Positions 15,571 to 26,004 of a DNA stretch of 64,000 nucleotides are shown here, in pieces. Source of the DNA: Acidobacteriota bacterium (GTDB lineage: Bacteria > Acidobacteriota > Vicinamibacteria > Vicinamibacterales > SCN-69-37); contig JADJUS010000004.1 in NCBI GenBank assembly GCA_016716905.1, positions 248,001 to 312,000 on the forward strand, read 5' to 3'. A model generated the notes under the pieces. It did not search any database. It saw only the letters and a list, made by a program, of their open reading frames with translations, and was not told the origin of the DNA. Positions within the stretch are counted from its first letter, which is position 1. The number at the start of each line of letters is the position of its first letter. The position numbers and the translations under genes are program-made.

Positions 15571-17981
15571 CGTCGATCGCCCACACACCGCGGCCGTGCG
15601 TGCCGATGACCAGCATCCGGTCACGTGGGTGCACGATGAAGTCCATGACGGCCACTGAAGGCAGATTGCCGCCAAGCACGTCCCATCGTGCGCCACCATT
15701 GGTCGTCACGTAGACGCCGAAGTCGTTCGCCGCGTAGAGCACGTTCGGGTTCACCGGATCCTCGCGAACCATGTTGATCGGCCCGCCAGGAATGTTGCCC
15801 GCGATGCTCTTGAACGTCTTGCCGTAGTCAGTGGACTTGTAGATGCGCGGTGCAAAGTCCTCGTCGTACCGACCCTGTTGCGCGACGTAGACCGTGCCCT
15901 CGTCGTGCTGCGAGGCCACCACCTTGGCAATCCACTGCTTCTTCGGCAGGTTGGCGGTCAGTTCCCTGAACTCCTTGCCATCATCCACCGATGCCCACAA
16001 CCGACCGTCGTCGGTGCCGGTATAGATGAGCCCCTTCTTCTTCGGAGATTCGGAGATCGTGATCACGAGCTGGTGCGGCACATCGCCAATCTTTGCCTTG
16101 TCGTTGTAGCTCATGTCGGCGCTGACCTTCTCCCAGGTGTCGCCGCGGTCGCGGGAGCGGGCACAAAGACTGCGCGCCGAAGTAGAGCGTGTCGGGATCG
16201 TGAGGCGAGATGAGGATCGGCGCCAGCACCTGCATGCGAAGCGGATCCTCGCCCGCGGCCACCGGCGGCTGGATGTTCTTGTCCCGCTGCGGGCCAGTCG
16301 GCGCTACCGCGCCTGCACCAGCGGCACGCCCGCCCGCGCCGCCGCCGCGAGGCGCGGCCGGGACGCTGAAGTCGGTGCGGCTCAGCTTGCCGGAATACAC
16401 GATGTTCGGATTCCGCGGATCGACGGCGTGCTGCGTGTATTCGCCGCCAGGCGCACTCTCCCACGCCATCGGCTTCAGGTTGTCGCGGCCATTGCTGAGA
16501 TCGATGGCGCCGCGGTAGCTGCCGTGGTCCTGCACCGATGCGTAGACCTTGAACGGCGTACCCATGTCGTAGTTCATGCTGAAGACGGTCTGCACCGGCA
16601 GGGCGGCCATGCGCCACGTCTGGCCGCCATCATTCGAGATGCGGAAGCCGCTGTCGTTGGACAGGTACAGCGTGTGCGGACTCTTGGGATCGATCCACAG
16701 ACCGTGGTTGTCGCCGCCCTGGCCCCGGCCACCCGTGCCCGCCGGCGGTCCGCCCGGCCACGCGGCACCCAGGCGCGCCCACGTCTTGCCGCCGTCGCGT
16801 GACACGCTGTTGCCAAGGGCGAGCGTGTAGACGGTGTTTTCATCGGTGGGATCGACGCGGATGTTGCCGAAGACCCACGCGTACGACGCGCCCATCGCCT
16901 TGACGAACAGGCGCTGTTCCTCGTCCTGTCCGCTGACGCGCGTCCAGGTCGCGCCCTTGTCGTTCGACCGGTACACCTCGTTGCCCCTGATGTTGCATCT
17001 GGCGGCGCTTCCGCCCGGGTTCTGCGCACGTCCACCGGCGGCGACCGGCGTCGTGTCGCAGTCATAGTTGTCAATGTAGCCGTACACCACGTTGGGATTG
17101 GAAGGCGCAACAGCGATGCCGATTCGGCCCAGCACATTTGATGGCGGCAGGCCATTCGTCAGCCGGTTCCAGGTCTTGCCCGCGTCGGTGGACTTGAAGA
17201 TGCCGCCCTCGCTGAATCCAACCTCAACTCGCGGGTCGTTCCACTTGCGCCGCTGCCGCTGCCACGCGCCCGCATAGAGGGTGTTCGGGTCTGAGGGGTC
17301 CATCGCGAGATCGTTTACGCCCGTCTTCGGGCTGATCTTCAGCACATGCGCCCACGTCTTGCCGCCGTCGGAGGTCTTGAACACGCCGCGCATCTCGTTC
17401 TCAACCCACTCCTGGCCCGCCGACGCCACGTACACCGTGTTTGGATCAGTCGGATGGACAACGATGCGCCCGATCGTGCCGGTGTCGATCAAACCCATGT
17501 GCTGGAACGTCTTCGCGTTGTCGGTGGACTTGTAGACACCGACGCCTGTGTAGGAACTGCGGAAGATGTTGGACTCGCCGGTGCCCACCCAGAGGATGTC
17601 GGGATTCGAGGGCGCGACGGCCAGCGCCCCGGTCGCGGTCGAGGCCTCCTTGTCGAAGACCGCCTGCCATGTCTGGCCGAGGTCGTCCGACGCCCACACG
17701 CCACCGCAGCAGCTGCCGGCATAGATTCGCCGCGCCGACCCGCGGTCCGCGACCGTGACATCAGAGAAGCGGCCGCTGATGTTGGTCATCCCGATGTAGG
17801 ACCAGTTCATGGACCGGTGCGGCGACGACGCCGTCATCGTCTCGTGGGCGTCCCACGCCTTCAGGTGTGCGGCGTGATCGCCATTCTGCGGCGCTTGCGC
17901 ACCAATAGCGGAAAAGCCGATGACGAACGCGGCGGCGGAGAACGTGACGAACCTGACAGGGAACGAAGTGCGACGAGCCAT
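15548..17981 (-). CDS. Secreted VPS10/sortilin-like BNR-repeat beta-propeller, frameshifted
   Basis: This is a large secreted protein with a signal peptide (about residues 1-29, VTFSAAAFVIGFSAIGAQA) and many BNR/Asp-box repeats, each with an S-x-D-x-G-x-T-W core: SDDLGQTWQ, STDNAKTFQ, TSDGGKTWA, STDAGKTWN, SNDKGATWT, SRDGGKTWA, STDYGKTFK. Such propellers occur in Acidobacteria as VPS10-like or glycosyl-hydrolase-like proteins, often of unknown substrate. The last quarter is in another frame; one extra C at about 16162-16165 explains it and restores RSRDRGDTWEKVSADM. No catalytic residues are assigned. A Gly/Ala-rich linker lies near residues 540-560. Confidence 0.8.
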
Positions 17982-18068
17982 GGCCTGACCTCCGGAATGG
18001 CCCTGATCCTACACCCGGTAGGCGTTGACGCGTCCCGACCGCGCCCGACTGCGGCGTAACATAGAGGC

Positions 18069-18533
18069 ATGGGCCTTCGGTCCGACTCCCGCGGCGTCAT
18101 CGTCTCGTGTCCTTCGTGCCAGCAGGCCAATCGGCTGGCCTACGACCGGCTTGGCCTGACCACCCGGTGCGGCCGATGCCAAACCGACCTTCAGGCGCCA
18201 GGCGTTCCCGTGGACGTGAGTAGCAGCGCAGACTTTGATGCCGTGGTACGTGGGTCGCGCCTGCCCGTGCTCGTGGACTTCTGGGCCGAGTGGTGCGGTC
18301 CTTGCCGCATGGTGGCGCCGGAAATTGCGAAAGTCGCCGCTACCCACGCAGGTGAGTGGCTGGTGATCAAGGTCGATACAGAGGCGGTTCAGGACCTCGC
18401 GGCGCGTCTTCAGATTCAGTCCATCCCGACGATGGCGGTGTTCCATTCGGGCCTGGTCGCCGGCCGGAAGTCCGGCGCACTTCCGGCCGACCAGATCGCA
18501 GCGTTCGTCCGGCAATCGCTGCTACGGCCGTAA
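18069..18533 (+). CDS. trxC: Thioredoxin TrxC (thioredoxin 2, zinc-binding N-terminus)
   Basis: This is a 154-residue cytoplasmic disulfide reductase. The N-terminal zinc finger is visible (C14-x2-C17 and C34-x2-C37), which distinguishes TrxC from TrxA. The thioredoxin fold follows with active site W75-C76-G77-P78-C79 and the cis-proline region IQSIPTMAVF. It would reduce oxidised proteins and is linked to oxidative stress in other bacteria. Its last 12 bases overlap the 3' end of hrpB on the other strand. Confidence 0.93.
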   Translation: MGLRSDSRGVIVSCPSCQQANRLAYDRLGLTTRCGRCQTDLQAPGVPVDVSSSADFDAVVRGSRLPVLVDFWAEWCGPCRMVAPEIAKVAATHAGEWLVIKVDTEAVQDLAARLQIQSIPTMAVFHSGLVAGRKSGALPADQIAAFVRQSLLRP

Positions 18534-20828
18534 TCGCCGGGCGCGATGCGTCGGCGTGGCTGTCCACGGATCATCGGGCCACGGGTGTTTCGGATACCGG
18601 CCGCGCAGTTCCTTGCGCACCTCCGGATAGCCGCGTGTCCAGAAGCTCCTGAGGTCACGCGTGATCTGCACGGGCCGCTGGTTGGGGGCGAGCAGCACAA
18701 ACGTGATGGGCACGAGCTTCGGTCCGAACCGGGGTGTCTCAGCCAGCCCGAAGACTTCCTGCAGCTTCACCGCTACTTCGATCTGGCCATCCTCTCGGTA
18801 CACGATCGCGTGTTCGCGGCCGCTGGGGACACGCAGCACGTCGGGCGCGAGTCTGGCGATTTCGGCACGCACGTGGCCGGGAAGGTGCGCATCAAGGCGC
18901 ACAGCATCCAGCCGCGTCACGCCGGCACAGGCGGAAGCGGCCAGTTCGACTGGATCGATCTCGATGCCCGAGAATTGCAGGCGGCGTAACAGACGTTGAT
19001 CGGCGTCATTCGGCCCCCGCCGCTGGTAAGCCTCAAGCAGCACGCGGGACGCCACCTCCGGGTCGGCCGCTACCGGCCGTTCGCGCAGGACCAACGCATC
19101 GTAGCGATCGAGTTTTGTCGCACGCACGGTGCCGGTGGCTTCGACGAACTTGTGCGTGACCTCGCTGTGCGTGGGCGTGAGCCACTCCGGCTCAACGGCA
19201 CTGGCCAGACGAATGAGCGGCTCCCCGCCGGGACGTGTGGCGCCAGAGACGTCAACCGCGACCACGAACTCTGCGTGCCGCACTCCGCTCTCGCGCGCCA
19301 GAATGGCGCCGGTGCCCGATGCGAGGAGGAACGCGTCCTGCCCGGCCCCGCGACGCTGTGCGACCCGGTCGGGATACGCCGCCAGGACGGCGCGCCTCAG
19401 ATCCTCGTCGCTCAGATCGCCAGCGTGCGGGTCCGTCAGTTGTTGTGCAACCTGCCGAAGGTGAAGCGGCAGTTCGTTCGCGTCGCCGAAGACATCGAGA
19501 TCCGAATCGCGTGTCTCTCCCGCTGCGGCCACGCGCAAGCGGGTGCCGTCGGAGAGACACGCACACACCCGCGCTGCCCGCGCTGTTCGTCGCGCCGCCA
19601 GCAGCAGTCGAGCCAGCCTCGGATGCAGTGGCAGTCGGCGCATGGCCCGTCCGTCGGGCGTGAGCCGTCCGTCTCGATCCACCGCGCCGAGCCTGCGCAA
19701 GAGCGCGAGCGCCGCATCACTCGCCCAGCGGGGCGGCGCCTCAAACCACTCAAACGAAACGGCATCGCCACCCCATGCCACAACATCGAGCAACGGCCCG
19801 GCAAGATCCACTCGCAGGATCTCCGGCTCGCGATGGGGCCGCAGCCGGTCGCGCGCGTCCCACAGGCGATACACGACGCCGGCCTGTGCGCGCCCGGCGC
19901 GACCGGCGCGCTGATCCGCAGAGTCCTGGGTGATGCGCTCGAGCAGGAGCGAGTCCACGGCTCGACTGGCATCGTACCTGGCGACCTTCTGGAAGCCGGT
20001 ATCCACCACCGCCGTCACGTCTGGCACGGTGACGGTGGTTTCAGCCAGGTTGGTGGCGAGCACGATGCGCGGACCGCCGGTGGGGGCCAGCGCCCGGTCC
20101 TGTTCATCCGCATCCAGGCCACCGTGCAGTGGGAACACCGGCCACGCGCCACCAGCCAGTGCGCGTGCTGCGTCCTGAATCTCGCGTGCGCCCGGCAGGA
20201 AACATAACACCGCGCCGCGAGTGGATGCGGCCAGTTGCCGCGCAGCATCAGCGACCGCGACACCCGGGTGATACGAGATCTCCAGCGGAAACTGGCGGCC
20301 CGGCACGTCGATCACCGGACATCCGTTGAGAAATGCCGACACGCGCGATGGATCGATCGTCGCCGACATGACAACGATGCGGAGGTCGTCGCGGGCAAGC
20401 CAGGCCTGCTTGACCAGGGCCAGCCCGAGATCCGCGTGGATGCTGCGTTCGTGAAACTCATCCAGCACCACGGTGCGAACACCGGAGAGCAGCGGGTCCT
20501 GATGCAACATCGCGGTCAGCACGCCCTCGGTGGCGATGGTCAGCCGCGTCTCGTCCGACACTCGCCGGTCGAACCGCACGTGCCACCCGATCTCGCGGCC
20601 AACCGTCCAGCCTCGCTCTTCCGCGATGCGGCGGGCGATGGAGCGCGCCGCCACTCGTCTTGGCTGCAGCACCAGCACGGCCCCGTCGCCGACCAGAGCT
20701 GGAGGCACTCGTGTCGTCTTGCCCGCTCCTGGCGCGGCCACGACGACCGCCGCACGGTGCGAGGCGAGTGCCTCATGCACGCGGTGCAGATGATCATCAA
20801 TCGGCAGGGTGGGCGTGATCCGCACCAC
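18522..20828 (-). CDS. hrpB: ATP-dependent helicase HrpB
   Basis: This is a 768-residue DEAH-type helicase of the HrpB family. Motif I is at 32-39 (APGAGKTT), the DEFH box at 123-126, and SATID, LATNLAETTVTVP and QRAGRAGRAQAGVVYRLW follow in order. The C-terminal HrpB domain ends with TRDLRSFWTRGYPEVRKELRGRYPKHPW, typical for full-length members. The cellular role in most bacteria is not settled. It starts two bases after the response regulator stop and is probably transcribed with the two-component pair. Confidence 0.93.
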   Translation of the reverse strand: MVRITPTLPIDDHLHRVHEALASHRAAVVVAAPGAGKTTRVPPALVGDGAVLVLQPRRVAARSIARRIAEERGWTVGREIGWHVRFDRRVSDETRLTIATEGVLTAMLHQDPLLSGVRTVVLDEFHERSIHADLGLALVKQAWLARDDLRIVVMSATIDPSRVSAFLNGCPVIDVPGRQFPLEISYHPGVAVADAARQLAASTRGAVLCFLPGAREIQDAARALAGGAWPVFPLHGGLDADEQDRALAPTGGPRIVLATNLAETTVTVPDVTAVVDTGFQKVARYDASRAVDSLLLERITQDSADQRAGRAGRAQAGVVYRLWDARDRLRPHREPEILRVDLAGPLLDVVAWGGDAVSFEWFEAPPRWASDAALALLRRLGAVDRDGRLTPDGRAMRRLPLHPRLARLLLAARRTARAARVCACLSDGTRLRVAAAGETRDSDLDVFGDANELPLHLRQVAQQLTDPHAGDLSDEDLRRAVLAAYPDRVAQRRGAGQDAFLLASGTGAILARESGVRHAEFVVAVDVSGATRPGGEPLIRLASAVEPEWLTPTHSEVTHKFVEATGTVRATKLDRYDALVLRERPVAADPEVASRVLLEAYQRRGPNDADQRLLRRLQFSGIEIDPVELAASACAGVTRLDAVRLDAHLPGHVRAEIARLAPDVLRVPSGREHAIVYREDGQIEVAVKLQEVFGLAETPRFGPKLVPITFVLLAPNQRPVQITRDLRSFWTRGYPEVRKELRGRYPKHPWPDDPWTATPTHRARRLRP

Positions 20829-20830
20829 CG

Positions 20831-21475
20831 TTAACCTTTGAGGAACGCGAGTACGGCGAGTACGCGCCGGTGGTCCGAGTCGTCGGGCTCCAGTCCGAGT
20901 TTCGAGAAAATGTGGCTCACGTGTTTTTCCACGGCGCCTTCGCCCACCGCCAGCCTCGAGGCGATAGCCGCGTTGCTGCGGCCTTCCGCCATGCAGGCCA
21001 GCACGTCGCGCTCCCGGGGCGTGAGCGGCGCCAGCGGATCCTCACGACGACGCCGCGCCATGACCTGCGCCACCACTTCGGGGTCGAGGGCCGTGCCGCC
21101 GCGTGCCACGCGGCTGACGGCGTCGATGAACTCCGACACATCGGCCACGCGGTCTTTCAGGAGGTAGCCCACGCCGCGCGCCCCGAGTGAGAGCAACTCC
21201 TGAGCCGCAGGTTCTTCCACATACTGCGACAGCACCAGCACACCCATCTCTGGCGCCACACGCCGCAGTTCCACGGCCGCGCGCAGGCCTTCATCCGAAA
21301 ACCCTGGCGGCATTCGCACGTCTACAATCGCCACGTCAGCGTGATGTTCGCGCACGGCGGCCATCAGGGCGGGCGCGTCGCCAACTGACGCCGCTACCTG
21401 CCAACCGGAGTCCACCAGCAGACGTTCGAGACCGGCACGTAACAGCACCGAGTCATCGGCAATCACTACCCGCAC
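20831..21475 (-). CDS. NarL/LuxR-type response regulator
   Basis: This is a 214-residue response regulator with a receiver domain (D7/D8, phospho-acceptor D52 in VAIVDVRMPP, K-containing YLLKDRV) and a C-terminal LuxR helix-turn-helix at about 150-210 (LTPRERDVLACMAEGRSNAAIASRL). It overlaps the adjacent histidine kinase gene by 10 bases on the same strand, which makes the pairing very likely. Targets are unknown. The family usually controls its own operon or membrane and stress genes. Confidence 0.92.
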   Translation of the reverse strand: MRVVIADDSVLLRAGLERLLVDSGWQVAASVGDAPALMAAVREHHADVAIVDVRMPPGFSDEGLRAAVELRRVAPEMGVLVLSQYVEEPAAQELLSLGARGVGYLLKDRVADVSEFIDAVSRVARGGTALDPEVVAQVMARRRREDPLAPLTPRERDVLACMAEGRSNAAIASRLAVGEGAVEKHVSHIFSKLGLEPDDSDHRRVLAVLAFLKG

Positions 21476-22722
21476 GGCACCTCCACATGAACGACCGTCG
21501 GACCGCCGCCGGGGCTTGAGACAGTCAGACGTCCGTCGAGCGCTTCGACGCGATCGGTCAGTCCTGCCAACCCTCCGCCAGGAGTCACGCGGGCGCCACC
21601 GATGCCGTCATCGCGCACCTCGATCGTCAGTTGATTGGCCTCGCGCCGCGCCGTCACCAGCACATTCGTCGCCTGAGAATATCGCGCGACGTTCGTCAGT
21701 GCCTCTGCCACCACAAAATACGCCGCTGATTCCACGGCAGGTATCGGTCGTGGAGACACGGCGATGTCCACGCGCGTGGGAATGGGGCACCGGGCTGCCA
21801 GCGCCGGCAAGGCAGCCTCCAGGCCGTGATCGGTCAGGATCGCGGGATGCAGGCCGCGCGCCAGGTCCCGCAGATCCTGCAACGCGCGCTTCGCCTCTTC
21901 GTGCGCCTCGGACACCAGTCGCGCACCCTGCTCGGGGTCGGTCGCGAGTTTCTGCTGGGCGAGCCCCAGGGTCATCGCGAGCGAGACCAGTCGCTGCTGC
22001 GCGCCATCATGAAGGTCGCGCTCCAGCCGCCGCCTATCCTGGTCGGCAGCACTCATTGAACGGCTCCGGCTGCTGGCCAGGTCCGTGACGCGGCGCTGCA
22101 ATTCCTCGGGAGACGCGTCAAGCAGCGCACCCGCAAGGACGGCTTCCAGCGTCGCCAGCCCCTTCGTAATTCCAACGGCCAGCATCGTCAGCACGGCACC
22201 CACAACCGTGGCCAGCACCATCGCGCCGGGGCCATCAACCCTCCAAGACCCGAAATTCACCTGGAACACGCCGACCCAGTAGGCGAATGGCGAACAGAGC
22301 AGGCTGATCGCGACAGCCCAGGTCGCGACAGTGATCGTGAACGTGACGATGCCGATCGGCAGGCGCAGCATCAGATACAGGAAGTCGCGCCACGTCGCCG
22401 GGTCTTTGCCAATCGCGGCCAGCCGGGCCAGCCAGCCCGACTCCGCCGCGGTCGGACGATATGGGTCGCGAAGGTTCGTGCCAAGGAAGTTGTTCATGCG
22501 CGCGCGTTCGAGGCTACCCAGCGTTCGCACCAACCAGCCCGTGCCGATCAGGATCGGGATGCCCAGGAGGGTCACGAGCAGGCCGAGTCCCACCGACAAT
22601 CCAGTGATCACGAGCACAAAATAGAAAATGCCCAGTGGCAAGTTCACCAGCATGTGCATGAGGGCGAACCAGGTGGACGACGCCCAACCAGCGTTGGCGG
22701 CGGACGAAGAGGAGGAAGTCAT
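21466..22722 (-). CDS. Sensor histidine kinase (HisKA_3 type with membrane sensor domain)
   Basis: This is a 418-residue kinase. Residues 1-200 form a membrane sensor of the putative sensor family found in many LuxR-pair kinases, with four or more hydrophobic segments (LVNLPLGIFYFVLVITGLSV, GLLVTLLGIPILIGTGWLV). The dimerisation phospho-acceptor is H238 in RDLHDGAQQRLVSLA. The ATPase domain follows (LTNVARYSQA, VRDDGIGGA, GLAGLTDRVEALDG). It is the partner of the downstream NarL-type regulator. The signal is probably membrane-derived, as inferred from the sensor type. Confidence 0.92.
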   Translation of the reverse strand: MTSSSSSAANAGWASSTWFALMHMLVNLPLGIFYFVLVITGLSVGLGLLVTLLGIPILIGTGWLVRTLGSLERARMNNFLGTNLRDPYRPTAAESGWLARLAAIGKDPATWRDFLYLMLRLPIGIVTFTITVATWAVAISLLCSPFAYWVGVFQVNFGSWRVDGPGAMVLATVVGAVLTMLAVGITKGLATLEAVLAGALLDASPEELQRRVTDLASSRSRSMSAADQDRRRLERDLHDGAQQRLVSLAMTLGLAQQKLATDPEQGARLVSEAHEEAKRALQDLRDLARGLHPAILTDHGLEAALPALAARCPIPTRVDIAVSPRPIPAVESAAYFVVAEALTNVARYSQATNVLVTARREANQLTIEVRDDGIGGARVTPGGGLAGLTDRVEALDGRLTVSSPGGGPTVVHVEVPCG

Positions 22723-22821
22723 GACGGGCCTTGTCGTTCTATCACGCTCGGGATTGAACGCGATGGTTCACGGTAGCGTTCGGCCCGCAAATCGAAAATC
22801 CGGCACACCCTCCTGGCTACA

Positions 22822-22902
22822 GGGGGGTAACCCCCCGACAAGGGGATATCCCCCGGGCGCGGTTACGTCCGCCCGTAGCTCGGGCTGTTCCTCAAGCCCG
22901 AG
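22822..22902. repeat. Two G/C palindromes and a family A hairpin
   Basis: GGGGGG-TAA-CCCCCC (22822-22836) and the perfect palindrome GGGGATATCCCC (22842-22853) stand almost side by side. A family A hairpin follows (22874-22902, CTCGGGCT..AGCCCGAG). They lie between the divergent kinase gene and the next secreted-protein gene, where promoters for both should be. Confidence 0.7.
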
Positions 22903-22957
22903 GATCGTCACGTTGTGGCACAATTCCCGCAGGCTCACGACAACTTCAGGAGGATTC

Positions 22958-24379
22958 ATGCGTCAACGTTCGCCGATCAACGTCATCCCTGCCGCGCTGT
23001 TGGCGCTGGTGTTTGTCGGGGCCTCGCTCCTGGCGCAAGGGGCAAAGTCAACCGGCGCGGCCACACCGCAGGAAGCGGTGGCCGTCATCAAGAAAGCTGC
23101 GGCCGCCGACGACTTCCTGGTCGCGTTGCCGGTCATCTCGCCCGCCGGCCTGAAGACTATCGCCAACGAAGGCGTGAGCGGCGTACTCATGGTGCTCGCG
23201 TTCTCGGATCCCGACGACACCATGCCCGGAGCGCCGAAGCCGCCGAAGGCCGAACTCGACGCGCAGCGCAAGAAGTACAACGAAGCCCTCAACCTGGCCA
23301 AGGCGGCCCTGAAGCCGCACGGGCTCGACACCGTGATCGGTAAACCGCCGATGGCGCCAGAGACCCAGAAGACCATCAACGCTGCGCTCGACAAAGCCGA
23401 CAACTTCACGCTGGTGACTTCGCTGTTTAACGCCATGGTGAAGATGGGACCGATGCTGGGGATGAAAGAGGCGCCGAATCCACAGCCGCTCGGCAATATC
23501 GGCACCGTGACCGGCTACAAGATCACCGGCGACAAGGCGACCGCGCAGAACGGCGCAGAGACGATGGACTTTGTGCGTATCGGTGGCCGCTGGTACATCG
23601 AACCGCCGTCGGGCCCGGGCGCGCCGCCAACCGAAGCGGCCGCGAGCCGTCAGGCGCCCGCGCCGCGTGCCACCGCGACTGGAAAAGAGCCCGAGGTGGT
23701 GGTGGGCGGCATCCAGGTGGTGCGAGTTGTGGTCCCTGACAACGACTTCATGGCCAAGCCGTTCAATGAGGACAACGGCACGAAGATCGCGCTGTGGATC
23801 AAGATGCCGGCCGGACAGGGACTGATCGAGATCGATGAGGACGCCTCGCTGCTCGAAAGCGTCACCGACGACAAGGGCTCGAGCATCGGAGGCAAGTTCG
23901 ACAGCTTTCCTGATGAATTCAAAGACGGCTCCGGGGGCATCATCGAGATCGAAAGCACCGGTTTTGCCGCGCCCGGCGCCACGGCCATCCTCGCTGAAGG
24001 GTCGATCGCGATCACGGCGGCCACCGGCACGCGCAAGACGCGCGTGGCCAACGTGCGCCTGACGAACGAGGCCACTTTCAGATTTGGCCAGACCCCGATT
24101 ACCGTCGCCGAGGTGGAAACGCAGGGCGAGTCGCAGACCTTCACGCTCAAGTTGCCGCGCCAGGTGATGACCTCGATCAAGAACGTGGTCTTCCTCGACG
24201 CGAAAGGCCAGCCCATCGAAGGCAGCCGCACCAGCACCGGCTACATGAACGACGCGGGCGAGATGGGCATGACCGTGAAGACCGCGGCAAAAACCATCAC
24301 GATCGAGTTCGAAGCCTGGACGGGACTCAAAGCCGTCAAGGTTCCTTTCAAGGTCAGGGCAGCGCTCGGGATTCAGTGA
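22958..24379 (+). CDS. Secreted protein of unknown function
   Basis: This is a 473-residue protein with a signal peptide (about residues 1-26, INVIPAALLALVFVGASLLAQG). ATG 22958 is supported by AGGAGG four bases upstream. The N-terminal part (30-200) is helical and Lys/Ala-rich with a GRWYIEPPSG segment near its end, as in small stress-type lipoprotein folds. After an Ala/Pro linker comes a beta-rich region (about 240-473). No known domain is recognised. Its stop is one base from the start of the chitosanase-like gene, so the two are probably cotranscribed. Confidence 0.6.
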   Translation: MRQRSPINVIPAALLALVFVGASLLAQGAKSTGAATPQEAVAVIKKAAAADDFLVALPVISPAGLKTIANEGVSGVLMVLAFSDPDDTMPGAPKPPKAELDAQRKKYNEALNLAKAALKPHGLDTVIGKPPMAPETQKTINAALDKADNFTLVTSLFNAMVKMGPMLGMKEAPNPQPLGNIGTVTGYKITGDKATAQNGAETMDFVRIGGRWYIEPPSGPGAPPTEAAASRQAPAPRATATGKEPEVVVGGIQVVRVVVPDNDFMAKPFNEDNGTKIALWIKMPAGQGLIEIDEDASLLESVTDDKGSSIGGKFDSFPDEFKDGSGGIIEIESTGFAAPGATAILAEGSIAITAATGTRKTRVANVRLTNEATFRFGQTPITVAEVETQGESQTFTLKLPRQVMTSIKNVVFLDAKGQPIEGSRTSTGYMNDAGEMGMTVKTAAKTITIEFEAWTGLKAVKVPFKVRAALGIQ

Positions 24380-24380
24380 C

Positions 24381-25327
24381 ATGGCGAATACGCTGACGTC
24401 GACTCAGGCGCGCACGCTTGAGGCTATCGTCAACCTCTTTGAAACTGGCCAGGTGCTGGGTGACTACGGCCAGGTCACGGTGCTGGCCGGTGACACGGGC
24501 CACCTGACGTTTGGCCGTTCGCAGACGACGCTCGGTTCGGGGAATTTGCACACGTTACTGCAGCGCTACTGCAGCAACGGCGGGGCGCGGTTTGGTCGCC
24601 GGCTTGAGCCATTCCTGCCGCAAATCGCCCGCGTGACACCGCTCTCGATGGACATGCGCGGTTGCACAACCTGCTGCGGGCCACTGCCGACGATCCGGTC
24701 ATGCGTGACGTGCAGGATCAGTTCTTCACCGATGTGTACTTTCGGCCTGCGGTACGCACGGCCGAGCGACAAGGCATCGGTTTGCCGTTGGGCATGGCCG
24801 TCGTGTACGACTCGTTCGTGCATGGCTCCTGGGGACGCATCCGGGACCGCGTCAGCGGGACGCCCGGCACCCGCGGGGAGCGGGCGTGGGTCACTGACTA
24901 CGTCGCGGCACGCAGGCACTGGTTGTCCACACACCCCCGGCGCGACCTTCGAGCCACGGTGTACCGCATGGACTCCTTCCAGCGCCTGATTGATCTTGGC
25001 GCGTGGGGACTTGAATTGCCGCTCGTCATACGCGGCGCGGAAGTGTCGCTGGCGTCTCTTGCCGGCACGCCACCCGGCGCATTTGATGGTCCGCATCCAG
25101 GGACACGCCTGATCTCACTCCCCACGTCACCCTCACCCTTGCAGCGTGGGCTCGACGTACGACTCGTGCAGCTGGCATTGTCTGAACGAGGCGCGGAGAT
25201 TCGCGCAGACGGCGTTTACGGCCGCGCTTCAGCCGACCGCGTCGCCGATCACCAGCGGTCCATCGGCGCCGCCGCCACCGGCGTGGTCGATCCCGAAATG
25301 GCGTTGGCGCTCGCACTGGAACTCTGA
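24381..25327 (+). CDS. Chitosanase-like (GH46) protein with peptidoglycan-binding domain, frameshifted
   Basis: The N-terminal phrases ARTLEAIVNLFETGQVLGDYG and GDTGHLTFGRSQTTLGSGNL are characteristic of a chitosanase/GH46-like lysozyme-fold domain. The C-terminal 65 residues form a peptidoglycan-binding domain (GLDVRLVQLALSERGAEI, DGVYGRASADRV). The middle changes frame at about 24650-24660, joining as RLHNLLRATADDPVMRDV. No signal peptide is seen, which is odd for a cell-wall enzyme. The catalytic acids could not be assigned with certainty, so the substrate may be a polysaccharide other than chitosan. Confidence 0.65.
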
Positions 25328-25328
25328 G

Positions 25329-26003
25329 GTGTCCGTTGTTTCACACCTTGCCGTCGCACCTGACGATTACGACAAGCGCATTCGGACACTGATCCCGCTC
25401 TACGACGAGCTGATCCCCGAAGTCGCTGGTGCGCTGGCGCATGCGGGTCGGCCCATCCGTCACATCGTCGATCTCGGTGTCGGGACGGGCGCGCTGGCGC
25501 AGGCGTGCTTGAAGGCAGTGCCGGCGGCGCGTGTCTGGGGTATCGACGCGGACGGCGCCATGATGCAGGTGGCTCGCAGGCGGCTCGGCCGGCGCATGGC
25601 ACGGGTCACGTTGGTCGAGGGGAGTTTCATCGACGTGGCGTTGCCGGCCTGCGACGCCATCGTCGCCAGCTACGCGCTGCATCACATTCGCACTCTTCGA
25701 CAGAAGCAGGCCTTCTATCGGCGCTGCCATGCGGCGCTGCGGCCAGGCGGCGTGCTGATCAACGGTGATTGCACGCCGGCGTCCACGCCACAGGGCTTTG
25801 CGCGGGATCTGGATGTCTGGTTCACGCACCTCGCCAGGACGTTCGGCAGCCGCCCAGGCGCCAAGCGCGTCTACGAGTCGTGGGCCGACGAAGACGTCTA
25901 TGTGCCGCTGGCCACTGAGCTGAAGTTACTCCAGCGCGCGGGTTTCGACACCGACGTGCCGTGGAGGAAGTCGCCGTTCGCGGTGATCGTGGCGACCAAG
26001 TGA
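25329..26003 (+). CDS. Class I SAM-dependent methyltransferase
   Basis: This is a 224-residue cytoplasmic methyltransferase with a Rossmann core. Motif I is IVDLGVGTGALAQACL, motif II VWGIDADGAMM, and the post-motif YALHHIRTLRQKQAFYRR plus LRPGGVLINGD are clear. The acceptor is unknown. The GTG start at 25329 lies one base after the upstream stop, consistent with coupled translation. The gene ends in TGA right before a family A hairpin. Confidence 0.82.
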   Translation: MSVVSHLAVAPDDYDKRIRTLIPLYDELIPEVAGALAHAGRPIRHIVDLGVGTGALAQACLKAVPAARVWGIDADGAMMQVARRRLGRRMARVTLVEGSFIDVALPACDAIVASYALHHIRTLRQKQAFYRRCHAALRPGGVLINGDCTPASTPQGFARDLDVWFTHLARTFGSRPGAKRVYESWADEDVYVPLATELKLLQRAGFDTDVPWRKSPFAVIVATK

Positions 26004-26004
26004 T

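Noticed and set aside
15294..15584. Short minus-strand gene after the BNR propeller
   Set aside because: It is antisense to the arsM/sigZ remnant, with no family match or ribosome site.
18996..20207. A 403-codon open frame antisense to hrpB
   Set aside because: Shadow of an intact helicase gene with all motifs.
23048..24382. A 444-codon open frame antisense to the secreted protein gene
   Set aside because: Shadow frame rich in His, Arg and Gly; the plus-strand frame has a signal peptide and a strong ribosome site.
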